Source of the DNA: Rhodobacteraceae bacterium HLUCCA08
Lineage (GTDB): Bacteria > Pseudomonadota > Alphaproteobacteria > Rhodobacterales > Rhodobacteraceae
Assembly (NCBI GenBank): GCA_001314655.1
Contig: LJSF01000016.1
Coordinates: 281,131 to 345,130, forward strand
Direction of reading: 5' to 3'
Length of the DNA stretch: 64,000 bases
The position numbers and the translations under genes are program-made. Shown here piece after piece: positions 34,478-43,004 of this stretch. The notes beneath the pieces were generated by a model. That model was not told where the DNA came from, did no database searches, and worked only from the letters and a program-made list of their open reading frames with translations. Within the stretch, counting starts at the first letter, position 1. Each line of letters begins with the position of its first letter.

Positions 34478-36565
34478 ATGCCGGCGCTGACCCTGGGTGC
34501 CATCTTTCGCCCGACCATTCTGCTGGCCCTGGCCCTGATGGCGATCATCGTGATGATGATCCTGCCGATGCCGGCCTGGGTTCTGGATATCGGCCTTGCC
34601 GCGTCGTTCGCGTTGGCGATCCTGATCTTCACCGTCACCCTGTTCATCGAGCGGCCGCTGGATTTTTCGGCCTTTCCGACCGTGCTGCTCGCATCACTGA
34701 TGCTGCGCCTGTCGCTCAATGTCTCGTCGACCAAGCTGATCATCGGCGAAGGCCACACCGGCACGACGGCGGCGGGGGACGTCATCGCCGGCTTCGCCAG
34801 CTTCGTCATGGGCGGGTCGGTCTTTCTGGGCCTCGTGGTTTTCGGCGTTCTGTTGATCGTCAATTTCGTCGTCATCAACAAGGGCGCGACCCGGATGGCC
34901 GAGGTCGGCGCGCGCTTTGCGCTGGACGGGATGCCGGGCAAGCAGCTTGCGATCGACAGCGACATGAGCGCCGGTGCGATCGACCACGCCGAAGCGCGTC
35001 GCCGTCGCGAAACCGAACAGGCCGAAACGACCTTCTTCGGTTCGCTCGACGGCGCGTCGAAATTCGTCAAGGGCGATGCGGTAGCCGGGCTTCTGATCAC
35101 CGCGCTGAACCTGCTCATGGGTCTGACGATGGGCATCTTCGTCCATGGCATGCCGGCCGGCCTGGCTTTCGAGACCTACGCGATCCTCACCGTGGGTGAC
35201 GGGCTGGTGAACCAGATCCCGGCCGTCATCATCTCGATCGCCTCGGCCCTGCTACTGGCCCGGGGCGGCGCGACGGGCGCGACCGACCTCGCGCTCGTCG
35301 GCCAACTTGGGCGCTATCCCGCGGCGCTGGGCACCGTCGCGGTCCTGATGGCATTGTTCGCACTGGTGCCCGGTTTGCCGTTCGTGCCGTTCATCGCCGG
35401 TGGCGCGGTGCTTGGCTTGGCTGCAGTCGTGGGTGCCCGCGCCGCCGAGGCGAAGCGCAAGGCCGACATCGCCGCGGCCGAAATGCCGCGCACACCCGAA
35501 GCCCGGTCGAGCATGGGCGACCTGCTTGACCTTGACGATATCCATGTCGAATTCGCCCCCGACCTGGTCGAAATGGTGCTTGACCCCGGGGTCGGTCTCG
35601 ATGCCCGCATCGCCAACATGCGCAACCATGTCGCAACGGAATATGGCGTGCTGCTGCCCGAAATCCGGCTGACCGACAATGCGTCGCTGGCCGATGGACA
35701 ATATGTGATCAAGATCCATGGCGTCGAACAGGTGCGCGACAGCCTGCGCCCGGACCGCGTGCTTGCCCTGCTCAGCGACAGCAGCGCGGCGGTGTCCGGG
35801 GATGACGTCCAGGAACCGGTCTATGGCGCACCGGCCCGATGGATCGCCCCCGATGATCAGGAACAGGCCGCGCTGGCCGGCCTGACCACGGTGCAACCGA
35901 CCGAGGTTCTGGCCACCCATCTGCTGGAGGTGATCAAGCGCAGCTTCCCGCGGCTGATGACGATGAAGGCCCTGCGCCGCCTGCTGGACGAGATGGTGAA
36001 CCTGTCGGATCCGGGCCGGACCGAGGCCAACCGCAAGCTTCTGGACGATCTGGTGCCCGACAAGGTGCCGATGGACACGCTGCTGTCCGTCCTGCGCCTG
36101 CTGCTGGAGGAACGGGTGTCGATCCGCAACCTGTCGCTGATCATCGAGGCGGCGTCGGAGGGGCGTCAGCTTTATCCGTCGACCGAGGGGATCGCCGAAC
36201 ATGTCCGGCAGCGGCTCGGCTTTCAGCTGGTGGCCCAGATGCGTCGGGCGGATGGCACCATCCCGCTGGTGCAACTGGCCCCGGAATGGGAGGAGGTGTT
36301 CACCACCTACCAGATGCCGTCGGATCGCGGTCTTGGCGACGTGGCCCTGCCCCCCGAGGATTTCAACCGCCTCGCCAATGCGGTCGCCGAAAAGATCGCG
36401 GCCGCAGCCGAGGCGGGGACGTTCCCGGCCCTTGTGACCTCGACCCGCCGCCGCCGGTTCCTGCGCACCGTTCTGACCGCGAAAGGCATTCCCAACCCGG
36501 TCCTGTCCTTCGAGGAAATCGGCCTGGAGGCCCGACCGGCGCTGGTCGGGCTGGTCGCGGCATGA
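34478..36565 (+). CDS. flhA: Flagellar export gate protein FlhA
   Basis: A 695-residue export-gate protein. The first 330 residues hold about eight membrane helices (LALALMAIIVMMILPMPAWV, LDIGLAASFALAILIFTVTL) and the FHIPEP-family core (LLASLMLRLSLNVSSTKLII, RFALDGMPGKQLAIDSDMSA, GLVNQIPAVIISIASALLLA). The cytosolic C-terminal domain (about 340-695) has LEVIKRSFPRLMTMKALRRL, LLDDLVPDKVPMDTLLSVLR and LVTSTRRRRFLRTVL. ATG 34478 follows AGGAGG (34463-34468) and was chosen over a longer open frame starting at 34097. It overlaps fliR by four bases. Confidence 0.96.
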   Translation: MPALTLGAIFRPTILLALALMAIIVMMILPMPAWVLDIGLAASFALAILIFTVTLFIERPLDFSAFPTVLLASLMLRLSLNVSSTKLIIGEGHTGTTAAGDVIAGFASFVMGGSVFLGLVVFGVLLIVNFVVINKGATRMAEVGARFALDGMPGKQLAIDSDMSAGAIDHAEARRRRETEQAETTFFGSLDGASKFVKGDAVAGLLITALNLLMGLTMGIFVHGMPAGLAFETYAILTVGDGLVNQIPAVIISIASALLLARGGATGATDLALVGQLGRYPAALGTVAVLMALFALVPGLPFVPFIAGGAVLGLAAVVGARAAEAKRKADIAAAEMPRTPEARSSMGDLLDLDDIHVEFAPDLVEMVLDPGVGLDARIANMRNHVATEYGVLLPEIRLTDNASLADGQYVIKIHGVEQVRDSLRPDRVLALLSDSSAAVSGDDVQEPVYGAPARWIAPDDQEQAALAGLTTVQPTEVLATHLLEVIKRSFPRLMTMKALRRLLDEMVNLSDPGRTEANRKLLDDLVPDKVPMDTLLSVLRLLLEERVSIRNLSLIIEAASEGRQLYPSTEGIAEHVRQRLGFQLVAQMRRADGTIPLVQLAPEWEEVFTTYQMPSDRGLGDVALPPEDFNRLANAVAEKIAAAAEAGTFPALVTSTRRRRFLRTVLTAKGIPNPVLSFEEIGLEARPALVGLVAA

Positions 36566-37341
36566 TCGCCGCCCTGTCCGAGCTGCTGTCGATCGGTCAG
36601 GACGCGCTCTGGTCCGGTTTCGTCGTTTTCGCGCGGGTCGGTGCGGCCATGGCGCTGTTGCCGGCTTTCGGCGAACAGACGGTCCCGGCGCGTGTGCGCC
36701 TGATCCTCGCCCTGATGTTCACCCTTGTCGTCCTGCCTGCCATGGCCGAAAGGATCCCGCCGCCGGTCCCCGGGCTGGGTTTTGCGCCGATCCTGTTGAC
36801 CGAAACACTGGCCGGTCTGTTCTTTGGTATGGCGCTGCGGCTGTTCGTGCTGGCGCTGCAGATTGCGGGCACGATCGCTGCGCAATCGACCTCGCTCAGC
36901 CAGATCTTCGGTGGCAGCGCCGGGACCGATCCTCAGCCGGCAATGGGTCATGTCCTGCTCTGGGGCGGGCTGGCTCTGGCGACGATCCTCGGGCTGCATG
37001 TCCGCCTGGCCGAATATCTGTTGACCAGCTACGATCTGGTCCCGCCCGGGGTGATCCTGCCCGCCGCCCTAGTGGCAGAGGCCGGGCTTGGCGAGATCGG
37101 CCGCAGTTTCGCGCTCGGCTTTACCCTTGCGGCGCCTTTCGTCATCGCCTCGCTGGTCTATAACGTGACCCTCGGCGTCATCAATCGTGCGATGCCGCAG
37201 CTGATGGTCGCCTTTGTCGGGGCCCCGGCGATCACCGCCGGCGGGTTGATCCTGTTGCTGATCGCGGCACCGTTCATGCTGCAGGTCTGGTCGGGCGCGC
37301 TGGGCGATTTCATCGCCGATCCGTTCGGAGGCCAGGGATGA
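36562..37341 (+). CDS. fliR: Flagellar export protein FliR
   Basis: A 259-residue polytopic export-gate component. Helices and motifs in order: WSGFVVFARVGAAMALLPAF (residues 14-33), ARVRLILALMFTLVVLPAMA, LTETLAGLFFGMALRLFVLA, AAQSTSLSQIFGG with the family QxxxS pattern, LWGGLALATILGLHVRLAEY, SFALGFTLAAPFVIASLVYN and MPQLMVAFVGAPAITAGGLI. The ATG overlaps the flhA stop (ATGA, 36562-36565) and the stop overlaps the flhB ATG, so flhA-fliR-flhB are coupled. Confidence 0.94.
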   Translation: MIAALSELLSIGQDALWSGFVVFARVGAAMALLPAFGEQTVPARVRLILALMFTLVVLPAMAERIPPPVPGLGFAPILLTETLAGLFFGMALRLFVLALQIAGTIAAQSTSLSQIFGGSAGTDPQPAMGHVLLWGGLALATILGLHVRLAEYLLTSYDLVPPGVILPAALVAEAGLGEIGRSFALGFTLAAPFVIASLVYNVTLGVINRAMPQLMVAFVGAPAITAGGLILLLIAAPFMLQVWSGALGDFIADPFGGQG

Positions 37342-38423
37342 GCGCGGGACAGGCCGAAGACGACGACAAGCAATATGAACCGACGCAAAAGAAGCTCGAC
37401 GACGCCCGCAAGAAGGGCGATCTGCCGAAATCGAACGACCTGATCACGGCCGGGGCCTATGCCGGTCTGCTGATCGCCGCAATGACCCTGGGTCCGGTCG
37501 CGCTCAAGGGCATGGGCACGACGCTTGCCGGCCTGCTCGATCAGGCGGACCGCCTGTCCGACGACAGTTTCAACGGCGGTGGTGGCCGCTTTGCCGGGGC
37601 GCTGATCGGTGACATGGCGCGCCATTCCCTGGCCATCTTCGCCCCGCCCTTTCTGTTGGCTTTGCTCATGGTTCTGGGTCAGCGTTCCCTGGTCTTTGCA
37701 CCCTCCAAGCTGGCGCCCAAATTGTCGCGTATCTCGCTGATCGAGAATGCAAAGCAGAAATTCGGCCGCTCCGGCCTGTTCGAATTCGCCAAAAGCACGA
37801 CCAAGCTGACGATCTATTCGACGATCCTGTTCATCTACCTTTGGGGGCAATTGCCCCGGATGCTGGGCGCGATGCAGCTGAGCCCGGCGATGATGGTGGT
37901 CGAGCTGTTGAAAATCGTGGTCGGTTTGCTGGGCATGGTTCTGGCGGTGTCGCTGACCCTGGCGCTGATCGACATGGTGTTCCAACGCGCCGAGCATGCC
38001 CGAAAGAACCGGATGTCCCGCAAGGAGTTGATGGACGAACTCAAGGAATCCGAGGGCGATCCGATGATGAAGCAGCAGCGCCGGGAAAAGGCGGTGTCGA
38101 TCGCCACCAACCAGATGCTGCGAGACGTGCCGGAGGCCGCGGTGGTCATCGTCAACCCGACCCATTTCGCGGTCGCGCTGAAATGGGATCCCTCGGCCCC
38201 GCACGCACCGATCTGCGTCGCCAAGGGTGTCGATCTGGTCGCGGCCCGGATCCGCGAAATCGCGCAGGAAAACGCCGTGCCGATCCATTCGGACCCGCCC
38301 ACCGCGCGAGCGCTTCATGCCACGGTCGAGATCGGGGAAGAGATCCGGCCCGACCATTACGCCGCGGTCGCCGCGGCGATCCGGTTCGCCGATATGTTGC
38401 GGGCCAAGGCGCGCAAGGCATGA
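37338..38423 (+). CDS. flhB: Flagellar export switch protein FlhB
   Basis: A 361-residue export component that switches substrate class. The N-terminus has TQKKLDDARKKGDLPKSNDL, followed by four membrane segments between about 30 and 215. The autocleavage motif NPTH is at residues 273-276 in AAVVIVNPTHFAVALKW. The C-terminal cytoplasmic region includes GVDLVAARIREIAQENAVPI and ALHATVEIGEEI. Length is normal. It is the third gene of the coupled flhA-fliR-flhB set and overlaps the small coiled-coil gene after it (ATGA, 38420-38423). Confidence 0.96.
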   Translation: MSAGQAEDDDKQYEPTQKKLDDARKKGDLPKSNDLITAGAYAGLLIAAMTLGPVALKGMGTTLAGLLDQADRLSDDSFNGGGGRFAGALIGDMARHSLAIFAPPFLLALLMVLGQRSLVFAPSKLAPKLSRISLIENAKQKFGRSGLFEFAKSTTKLTIYSTILFIYLWGQLPRMLGAMQLSPAMMVVELLKIVVGLLGMVLAVSLTLALIDMVFQRAEHARKNRMSRKELMDELKESEGDPMMKQQRREKAVSIATNQMLRDVPEAAVVIVNPTHFAVALKWDPSAPHAPICVAKGVDLVAARIREIAQENAVPIHSDPPTARALHATVEIGEEIRPDHYAAVAAAIRFADMLRAKARKA

Positions 38424-38794
38424 GCGGGGATCTGCAGCAGATGCGCGGGCTGGTTTCGCTCCTCGAGGCCCGGTTCGCCGCCGGCCAGGCACGGCTGGCA
38501 CAGCACCAGGAAAAGGTTCGCGCCTTGCAGGACGGCCTGGCCGCGCTCGGTGCGAGGCACGACGCGGCGCAGGCCGACGATCCGGCCTTTCGCGCCGGTG
38601 CCTACCTGCGCTGGAACGTCTGGGCCGACGAGCGTCGCAAGCAGATCAACCGTCAGCTCGCCGAAGCGCGTGCCGGTGAAGAGAGTCTCAAGGCCGAACT
38701 GCGGGTTTCCCTCGGCAAGCTCGAAGCGGCGCGCGGGCTCGAGGCGCAGCTCAGGGCCGACGCAATCCGCAAGGCCGCGCGTCGCGCGCCGTGA
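38420..38794 (+). CDS. Small coiled-coil protein, possible FliJ equivalent
   Basis: A 124-residue, highly helical, charged protein: MRGLVSLLEARFAAGQARLA, QHQEKVRALQDGLAALGARH, WADERRKQINRQLAEARAGE and ESLKAELRVSLGKLEAARGL. Length and predicted two-helix coiled coil fit FliJ, the stalk of the FliI ATPase, and no other FliJ candidate is seen in the cluster. FliJ is too variable to assign by eye. It is coupled to flhB by a four-base overlap and ends at the convergent fliL-like gene without a gap. Confidence 0.7.
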   Translation: MSGDLQQMRGLVSLLEARFAAGQARLAQHQEKVRALQDGLAALGARHDAAQADDPAFRAGAYLRWNVWADERRKQINRQLAEARAGEESLKAELRVSLGKLEAARGLEAQLRADAIRKAARRAP

Positions 38795-39349
38795 TCAGAC
38801 GTCCTGGCGGACGATATCCACAATCAGGACATCCGTGATCGGCCCGCCGACATTGTCCAACGCGGTCTGACGCAGGGCGGACCGCAGCATCCCCATATTC
38901 GTCGACGAGGTGAAATTTCCGTCGAACCCGCCCATGTTGGCATGATTGAACAACACTTGCAGGAACAGGTCGCGCAGCCGCGGTTCATGGGTAAAGACAG
39001 TCTCTTTTCCGCCGGCCGCAACCTCGACACTGATCGAGAGAACCACAAGGGCCGCGACCTGTCCATCACGCACCACCGGGACGACGAACTGATTGTTCAG
39101 CTTGGCATATTCACTGCCGGCAGATGGGTCTTCATCATCGTTGTCGGCGGTGTCGACCTCGGGACGGGCGGCCGGGTCGGTCGCGCCGTCATCCGCGGGC
39201 GGTGGCGCACCGGCAAGCAACGCATCGTATTCGGTGCGCGACAGGGTCACCGTTTCCTCCGTTTTGCCGGGTGACAGAAACATGCCCGCGCCGATGCCGC
39301 CTCCGACACCGATGATGAGCATGACAAGCGGGATCAGGAGCATCTTCAC
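38795..39349 (-). CDS. Second FliL-like protein
   Basis: A 184-residue protein with an N-terminal membrane helix (MKMLLIPLVMLIIGVGGGIG then AGMFLSPGK) and an acidic linker (about 55-80, rich in Asp/Pro). The periplasmic domain resembles FliL (FVVPVVRDGQVAALVVLSIS, EVAAGGKETVFTHEPRLRDL, FLQVLFNHANMGGFDG, DNVGGPITDVLIVDIVRQD). It is distinct from the fliL at 29626. GTG 39349 follows GAGGTGA and sits right after flgH, so it belongs to the flgB...flgH minus-strand operon as its last gene. It may act at the rod or L-ring rather than at the stator (inference). Confidence 0.75.
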   Translation of the reverse strand: MKMLLIPLVMLIIGVGGGIGAGMFLSPGKTEETVTLSRTEYDALLAGAPPPADDGATDPAARPEVDTADNDDEDPSAGSEYAKLNNQFVVPVVRDGQVAALVVLSISVEVAAGGKETVFTHEPRLRDLFLQVLFNHANMGGFDGNFTSSTNMGMLRSALRQTALDNVGGPITDVLIVDIVRQDV

Positions 39350-39358
39350 GGGTTCACC

Positions 39359-40093
39359 TCAGAACGGCAGAACGATGTCGGCCACCTGCTGGCCGTAGCG
39401 GGGTTGTTGCATGTCGGTGATCTGGCCACGACCCCCATAGGAAATTCGCGCCGAGGCGATCTTGTCATAGGTGATCTCGTTCTGGCGGCTGATATCGGCG
39501 GGGCGCACGAAGCCTGACACGAACAACTCGCGCATCTCGAAGTTCACCCGCACCTCCTGGCTCCCCTCGATCTGCAGCACGCCGTTCGGCATCACGTTGA
39601 CGATCGTCGCGGCTACCCGAAGCTCCAGCTGTTCGCCGCGCCGGACCGAGCCGTCGCCGCCGAATGTGCTGGACGAATTCAACTCCACCGCATTGGCCAT
39701 GGCCGCGCCGTCCGGCAGGTTTTCATCGACCCGCTGCGGCAGGCCGAAAAGCTGCGGGATGCCCAGGCTTTCGGACCCGTTGCGCGACCGATCGGTCGAA
39801 TTGGTGATCGAGGCGCTGTCGTCGATCTCGATCACCACGGTCAGGATATCTCCGCGCTGCATCGCGCGCCGGTCGCCCAGCAAAGAACCGCGGTTTCCCG
39901 ACCATAGTGAAGGGGTCGGCGCCGCTCTTGACGCTGCGGGAATAGCCTCGCCCATGCCGAAGGTCGACATCGCGGTCGCCTCGGTCGAGGCCTGGACCGG
40001 GGTGAAATCGGGCGCCTGGCCGACATCGCCCAGCCGGCCGCATCCGGCAAGGCCAAGGGACATCAGGGCAAGGGCGGTGATCACGATGCGCAT
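39359..40093 (-). CDS. flgH: Flagellar L-ring lipoprotein FlgH
   Basis: A 244-residue outer-membrane ring protein. The lipoprotein signal MRIVITALALMSLGLAGC puts the lipidated Cys at residue 18. Conserved parts are SLWSGNRGSLLGDRRAMQRG, DILTVVIEIDDSASITNSTD, FGGDGSVRRGEQLELRVAAT, GVLQIEGSQEVRVNFEMREL and FVSGFVRPADISRQNEITYD. ATG start with the frame clear. It lies nine bases after flgA in the minus-strand flgB-to-flgH run and would pair with the FlgI P-ring encoded elsewhere in the window. Confidence 0.95.
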   Translation of the reverse strand: MRIVITALALMSLGLAGCGRLGDVGQAPDFTPVQASTEATAMSTFGMGEAIPAASRAAPTPSLWSGNRGSLLGDRRAMQRGDILTVVIEIDDSASITNSTDRSRNGSESLGIPQLFGLPQRVDENLPDGAAMANAVELNSSSTFGGDGSVRRGEQLELRVAATIVNVMPNGVLQIEGSQEVRVNFEMRELFVSGFVRPADISRQNEITYDKIASARISYGGRGQITDMQQPRYGQQVADIVLPF

Positions 40094-40102
40094 CGGCGCC
40101 TC

Positions 40103-40519
40103 CTAGTTGAAGACATGGGCCGCGCCGGTATCGTCGATCCGGGCGGTGACGGTGGTGCGGGACGACAGGTTCATGACCCGGATCACGTCGCCGGGGCCGG
40201 CGCGATCCAGGGCGCGGCCCTCGGTGCTGATGACCAGACCACCGCTGCGATAGATCAGCGGGATCACCGCATTGCGTTCGACCACGGCCGGCGGCCCGAT
40301 ATCCGACAGCCGGATCGGACGTCCGGCATAAAGCGCGACACGCGCCTCCTGTCCCAGCAGCATCCCGGGATCGGACACGCCACCGGCGATGTCGTCGGCG
40401 CGCAGGGCCAGGTCCTCGGGCGCCAGGATCGTGCGCGCGGGGATCGTGCGGGCGGCGACGATCGTGTCGGCCAGGGCCGGACCGGCCAACAGCCACAGGA
40501 GAAGCGCGGCGCGGATCAT
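40103..40519 (-). CDS. flgA: P-ring assembly chaperone FlgA, short form
   Basis: A 138-residue periplasmic protein with a signal peptide (MIRAALLLWLLAGPALA) and a single SAF domain: VAARTIPARTILAPEDLALR, LLGQEARVALYAGRPIRLSD, ERNAVIPLIYRSGGLVISTE and DVIRVMNLSSRTTVTARID. Enteric FlgA is about 219 residues with an extra N-terminal module; this short form is common in alphaproteobacteria. The ATG overlaps the flgG stop by four bases (40516-40519). Its function is in FlgI ring assembly. Confidence 0.92.
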   Translation of the reverse strand: MIRAALLLWLLAGPALADTIVAARTIPARTILAPEDLALRADDIAGGVSDPGMLLGQEARVALYAGRPIRLSDIGPPAVVERNAVIPLIYRSGGLVISTEGRALDRAGPGDVIRVMNLSSRTTVTARIDDTGAAHVFN

Positions 40520-41301
40520 CGGATCTGGACCGTCGCGCCCAGCATCTGGTCGGCGGCCGAGATCACCTTGGAATTCAGCTCGTAGCCGCGCTGGGCCTGG
40601 ATCAGGTCGGTCACTTCCTTGACCGGATCGACCGAGCTTTCCTCGAGGTAGCCCTGCCGCAGGGTGCCGAGGCCGTCGAGACCCGGCGTGCCCACCAGCG
40701 ACGGCCCCGAGGCCGGCGTTTCCAGGAACAGGTTCGACCCGATCGCTTCCAGCCCCTTGGGGTTGGTGAAGCCGGCCAGCGTGAACTGGCCCAGGAATTC
40801 CGGTTCGACGCGGTCGTTGAAATAGGCATAGACCTCGCCCTCGGCATTGACCGAGATCGACCGCGCATCGACCGGGATGGTGATGTTCGGCACCACCGGA
40901 TAGCCATCGGACGTCACGATCAACCCGTCGCCGGTGCGTTTGAGGCCGCCATCGCGGGTATAGGCGGCGCGGCCGTCGGGCAGCGTCACCTCCAGATAGC
41001 CGCCGCCGTCGATCGCCATGTCCAGATCGCCACCGGTCGCGGCGACCGCGCCTTGCGACAGCATCACGGTGACAGAGGTCGGCCGCACGCCCAGGCCCAG
41101 TTGCACGCCGGTGGGCAGGACCGTGCCGTCAGAGGCATTGATCGTGCCGGGGCGGGCGACCTGCTGGTAATGCAGGTCGGCGAATTCGGCGCGGCGGGCG
41201 TTGTAACCCGTTGTGCTCATGTTGGCGAGGTTGTTGGAGATTACCTCGACCCGGGTCTGCTGGGCGGCCATCCCGGCCGCGGCGATATCGAGTGCCCGCA
41301 T
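40516..41301 (-). CDS. flgG: Flagellar distal rod protein FlgG
   Basis: A 261-residue axial protein of the distal rod. The N-terminus reads MRALDIAAAGMAAQQTRVEV then ISNNLANMSTTGYNARRAEF, the strongest FlgG signature. The FlgG-specific region lies in the middle (GGDLDMAIDGGGYLEVTLPD), and the C-terminal GYLEESSVDPVKEVTDLIQA with QRGYELNSKVISAADQML matches the family. Length is exactly typical. Its stop overlaps flgA; 21 bases separate it from flgF upstream. Confidence 0.96.
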   Translation of the reverse strand: MRALDIAAAGMAAQQTRVEVISNNLANMSTTGYNARRAEFADLHYQQVARPGTINASDGTVLPTGVQLGLGVRPTSVTVMLSQGAVAATGGDLDMAIDGGGYLEVTLPDGRAAYTRDGGLKRTGDGLIVTSDGYPVVPNITIPVDARSISVNAEGEVYAYFNDRVEPEFLGQFTLAGFTNPKGLEAIGSNLFLETPASGPSLVGTPGLDGLGTLRQGYLEESSVDPVKEVTDLIQAQRGYELNSKVISAADQMLGATVQIR

Positions 41302-41322
41302 GTCGCTGGCTCCTTTGTGTGT

Positions 41323-42039
41323 TTATTTGCCGAATGTCCGGATTGCTTCGCGAATTCGCTGGTCTTCCTTGTCGATAAAGCTCTGGCCCAGCTCATAGGC
41401 GCGCTGCACCTCGATCATCCGGGCCAGTTCGAGGATCGGATTGACGTTGGATTGTTCGAGAAAGCCCTGCGCCACGCGCGCGGTTTCCGCGGGAACATAG
41501 CCGTCATCGGCGCGGAACCGGACACCATCCTCGCGCATCATGCCCAGCGGGTTTTCCGGAACCACCAGGCCGATCTGGCCCACCGGCACACCGCCGGCGC
41601 TGATCGTGCCATCCGCGGCGATTCCGACAGCGCCCGCGCCTTGCGGGACAAAGACCGGCGCACCGCCGGCATCCAGAACCGGATAGCCTTCCATCGTCAC
41701 CAGGTCGCCGTTTTCGTTCGGGGTGAAGCTGCCGGCGCGGGTCAGCCGTTCGCCCTGTGGGGTCAGGACCAGGAAGAACCCCTCGCCCTCGATCGCCAGG
41801 TCGAAAGGTCCGCCGGTCTGTTTCAGCGAGCCCTGGATTTCGGACGTGTCACGCACCCGCGCCGCGGCCATCGACAAGGACGGATCGTCCCGGTCCAGTG
41901 CGGCGACATGTTCGGAAAAGATCAGCCCCTCGGCGCGGAACCCGGAGGTGCTGGCATTGGCGATGTTGTTGGCGACCACGCGCATCTCGTTCATCAGGCC
42001 CGATTGGCGGGTCAGCGCGGCATAGATGGAATTGCTCAT
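41323..42039 (-). CDS. flgF: Flagellar proximal rod protein FlgF
   Basis: A 238-residue rod protein. The N-terminus SIYAALTRQSGLMNEMRVVA with NNIANASTSGFRAEGLIF, the central GGPFDLAIEGEGFFLVLTPQ, and the C-terminal GFLEQSNVNPILELARMIEV with QRAYELGQSFIDKEDQRIRE are typical of FlgF in this order. It is told from FlgG by position and by the shorter, divergent middle. ATG 42039 lies two bases after the fliQ stop. Confidence 0.93.
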   Translation of the reverse strand: MSNSIYAALTRQSGLMNEMRVVANNIANASTSGFRAEGLIFSEHVAALDRDDPSLSMAAARVRDTSEIQGSLKQTGGPFDLAIEGEGFFLVLTPQGERLTRAGSFTPNENGDLVTMEGYPVLDAGGAPVFVPQGAGAVGIAADGTISAGGVPVGQIGLVVPENPLGMMREDGVRFRADDGYVPAETARVAQGFLEQSNVNPILELARMIEVQRAYELGQSFIDKEDQRIREAIRTFGK

Positions 42040-42041
42040 TC

Positions 42042-42311
42042 TCAGCCTCCTGCGATGACCGGCACGATCGAGCGCTGAAAGAAACTGACCAGCGTCTCCG
42101 ACATGAAGCCCATGGACACCCAGAACACCGCGACGATCGCGGCAAGCTTGGGCACGAAGGTCAGCGTCATTTCCTGGATCGCGGTCAGAGCCTGGAACAG
42201 GCCGACGATCAGACCCGCGGCCAGGGCCACGCCCAGGATCGGCAGCGACGTGATCACCGCGACCCAGAGCCCCTCGCGCATCGTGTCGAAAAAGATCGCC
42301 TCTTCCAGCAT
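42042..42311 (-). CDS. fliQ: Flagellar export protein FliQ
   Basis: An 89-residue protein with two membrane helices of the export gate: LWVAVITSLPILGVALAAGL with IVGLFQALTAIQEMTLTFVP, and KLAAIVAVFWVSMGFMSETL. Length and motif order are diagnostic. The ATG overlaps the fliE stop by one base at 42311. FliP and FliR, its partners in the gate, are encoded in other operons of the cluster. Confidence 0.94.
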   Translation of the reverse strand: MLEEAIFFDTMREGLWVAVITSLPILGVALAAGLIVGLFQALTAIQEMTLTFVPKLAAIVAVFWVSMGFMSETLVSFFQRSIVPVIAGG

Positions 42312-42598
42312 CAGACCGGCATCCGCAGGATTTCCTGGTAGGCTTCGACCACCTTGTCGCGAACGGTCACGGCGGTTTCGACGGCCAGTTCGGTCTGGGT
42401 CAGGGCCTGGACCAGGGCATGGGGATCGGCGCTGCCGGTCATCGCGGCCATGGCGGTGTTTTCGCTGTGCTGCAGGGTGGCGGTGAAGTCTTCGGCAAAG
42501 CGGGCGAAGGCGGCGCCGCCGGTTCCGCCGGATTGCGGCGCGGTGGCCTGGCGGTTGGCGGCATATTGATCGGCGACAAGGGCGGCTCTCAGGTCCAT
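42311..42598 (-). CDS. fliE: Hook-basal body adaptor FliE
   Basis: A 95-residue protein linking the MS ring to the rod. The C-terminal half is diagnostic: DPHALVQALTQTELAVETAV then TVRDKVVEAYQEILRMPV. The N-terminal half is variable and Ala/Gln-rich. ATG 42598 lies 11 bases after the flgC stop, and the stop shares a base with fliQ. It is part of the flgB-flgC-fliE-fliQ-flgF-flgG order usual in alphaproteobacteria. Confidence 0.93.
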   Translation of the reverse strand: MDLRAALVADQYAANRQATAPQSGGTGGAAFARFAEDFTATLQHSENTAMAAMTGSADPHALVQALTQTELAVETAVTVRDKVVEAYQEILRMPV

Positions 42599-42609
42599 CG
42601 GATTCTCCG

Positions 42610-43002
42610 TCAGCGTTTCAGCAGATCCATCAGGGCGCTCGACATGCCCCGGATCTGCTCGAACAGTTTGAGGTTGGCTTCGTAGCTGCGCTGGGCTTCT
42701 CGCGCGTCGGCGATTTCCAGCAACAGGTTCACGTTCGACCCCTGGTAATGACCGGTGTCGTCGGCCATCGGGTGAGCGGGATCGTAGATCTGCGGCAATT
42801 CGGTCCGGTCCAGGCGAACCCGCCCGGTTTCGACGGCGCCGGTCGCGCGCCCGGCGTCGACCGTCTCGTGAAAGCTGATCGTCTTGCGCCGATATCCGGG
42901 CGTATCGGCATTGGCGACGTTTTCGGAGACGTGCCGCAACCTTTGCGACTGGGCGCTGAGCCCGCTGGAGGTGATCCGAAGGGCGTCAGAGAAATCGGCC
43001 AT
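42610..43002 (-). CDS. flgC: Flagellar proximal rod protein FlgC
   Basis: A 130-residue rod protein. The N-terminal SGLSAQSQRLRHVSENVANA with DTPGYRRKTISFHE and the C-terminal GSNVNLLLEIADAREAQRSY with EANLKLFEQIRGMSSALMDL are the axial-family ends. Length is normal. ATG 43002 is two bases after the flgB stop, and fliE follows 11 bases downstream, all on the minus strand. Confidence 0.94.
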   Translation of the reverse strand: MADFSDALRITSSGLSAQSQRLRHVSENVANADTPGYRRKTISFHETVDAGRATGAVETGRVRLDRTELPQIYDPAHPMADDTGHYQGSNVNLLLEIADAREAQRSYEANLKLFEQIRGMSSALMDLLKR

Positions 43003-43004
43003 CC

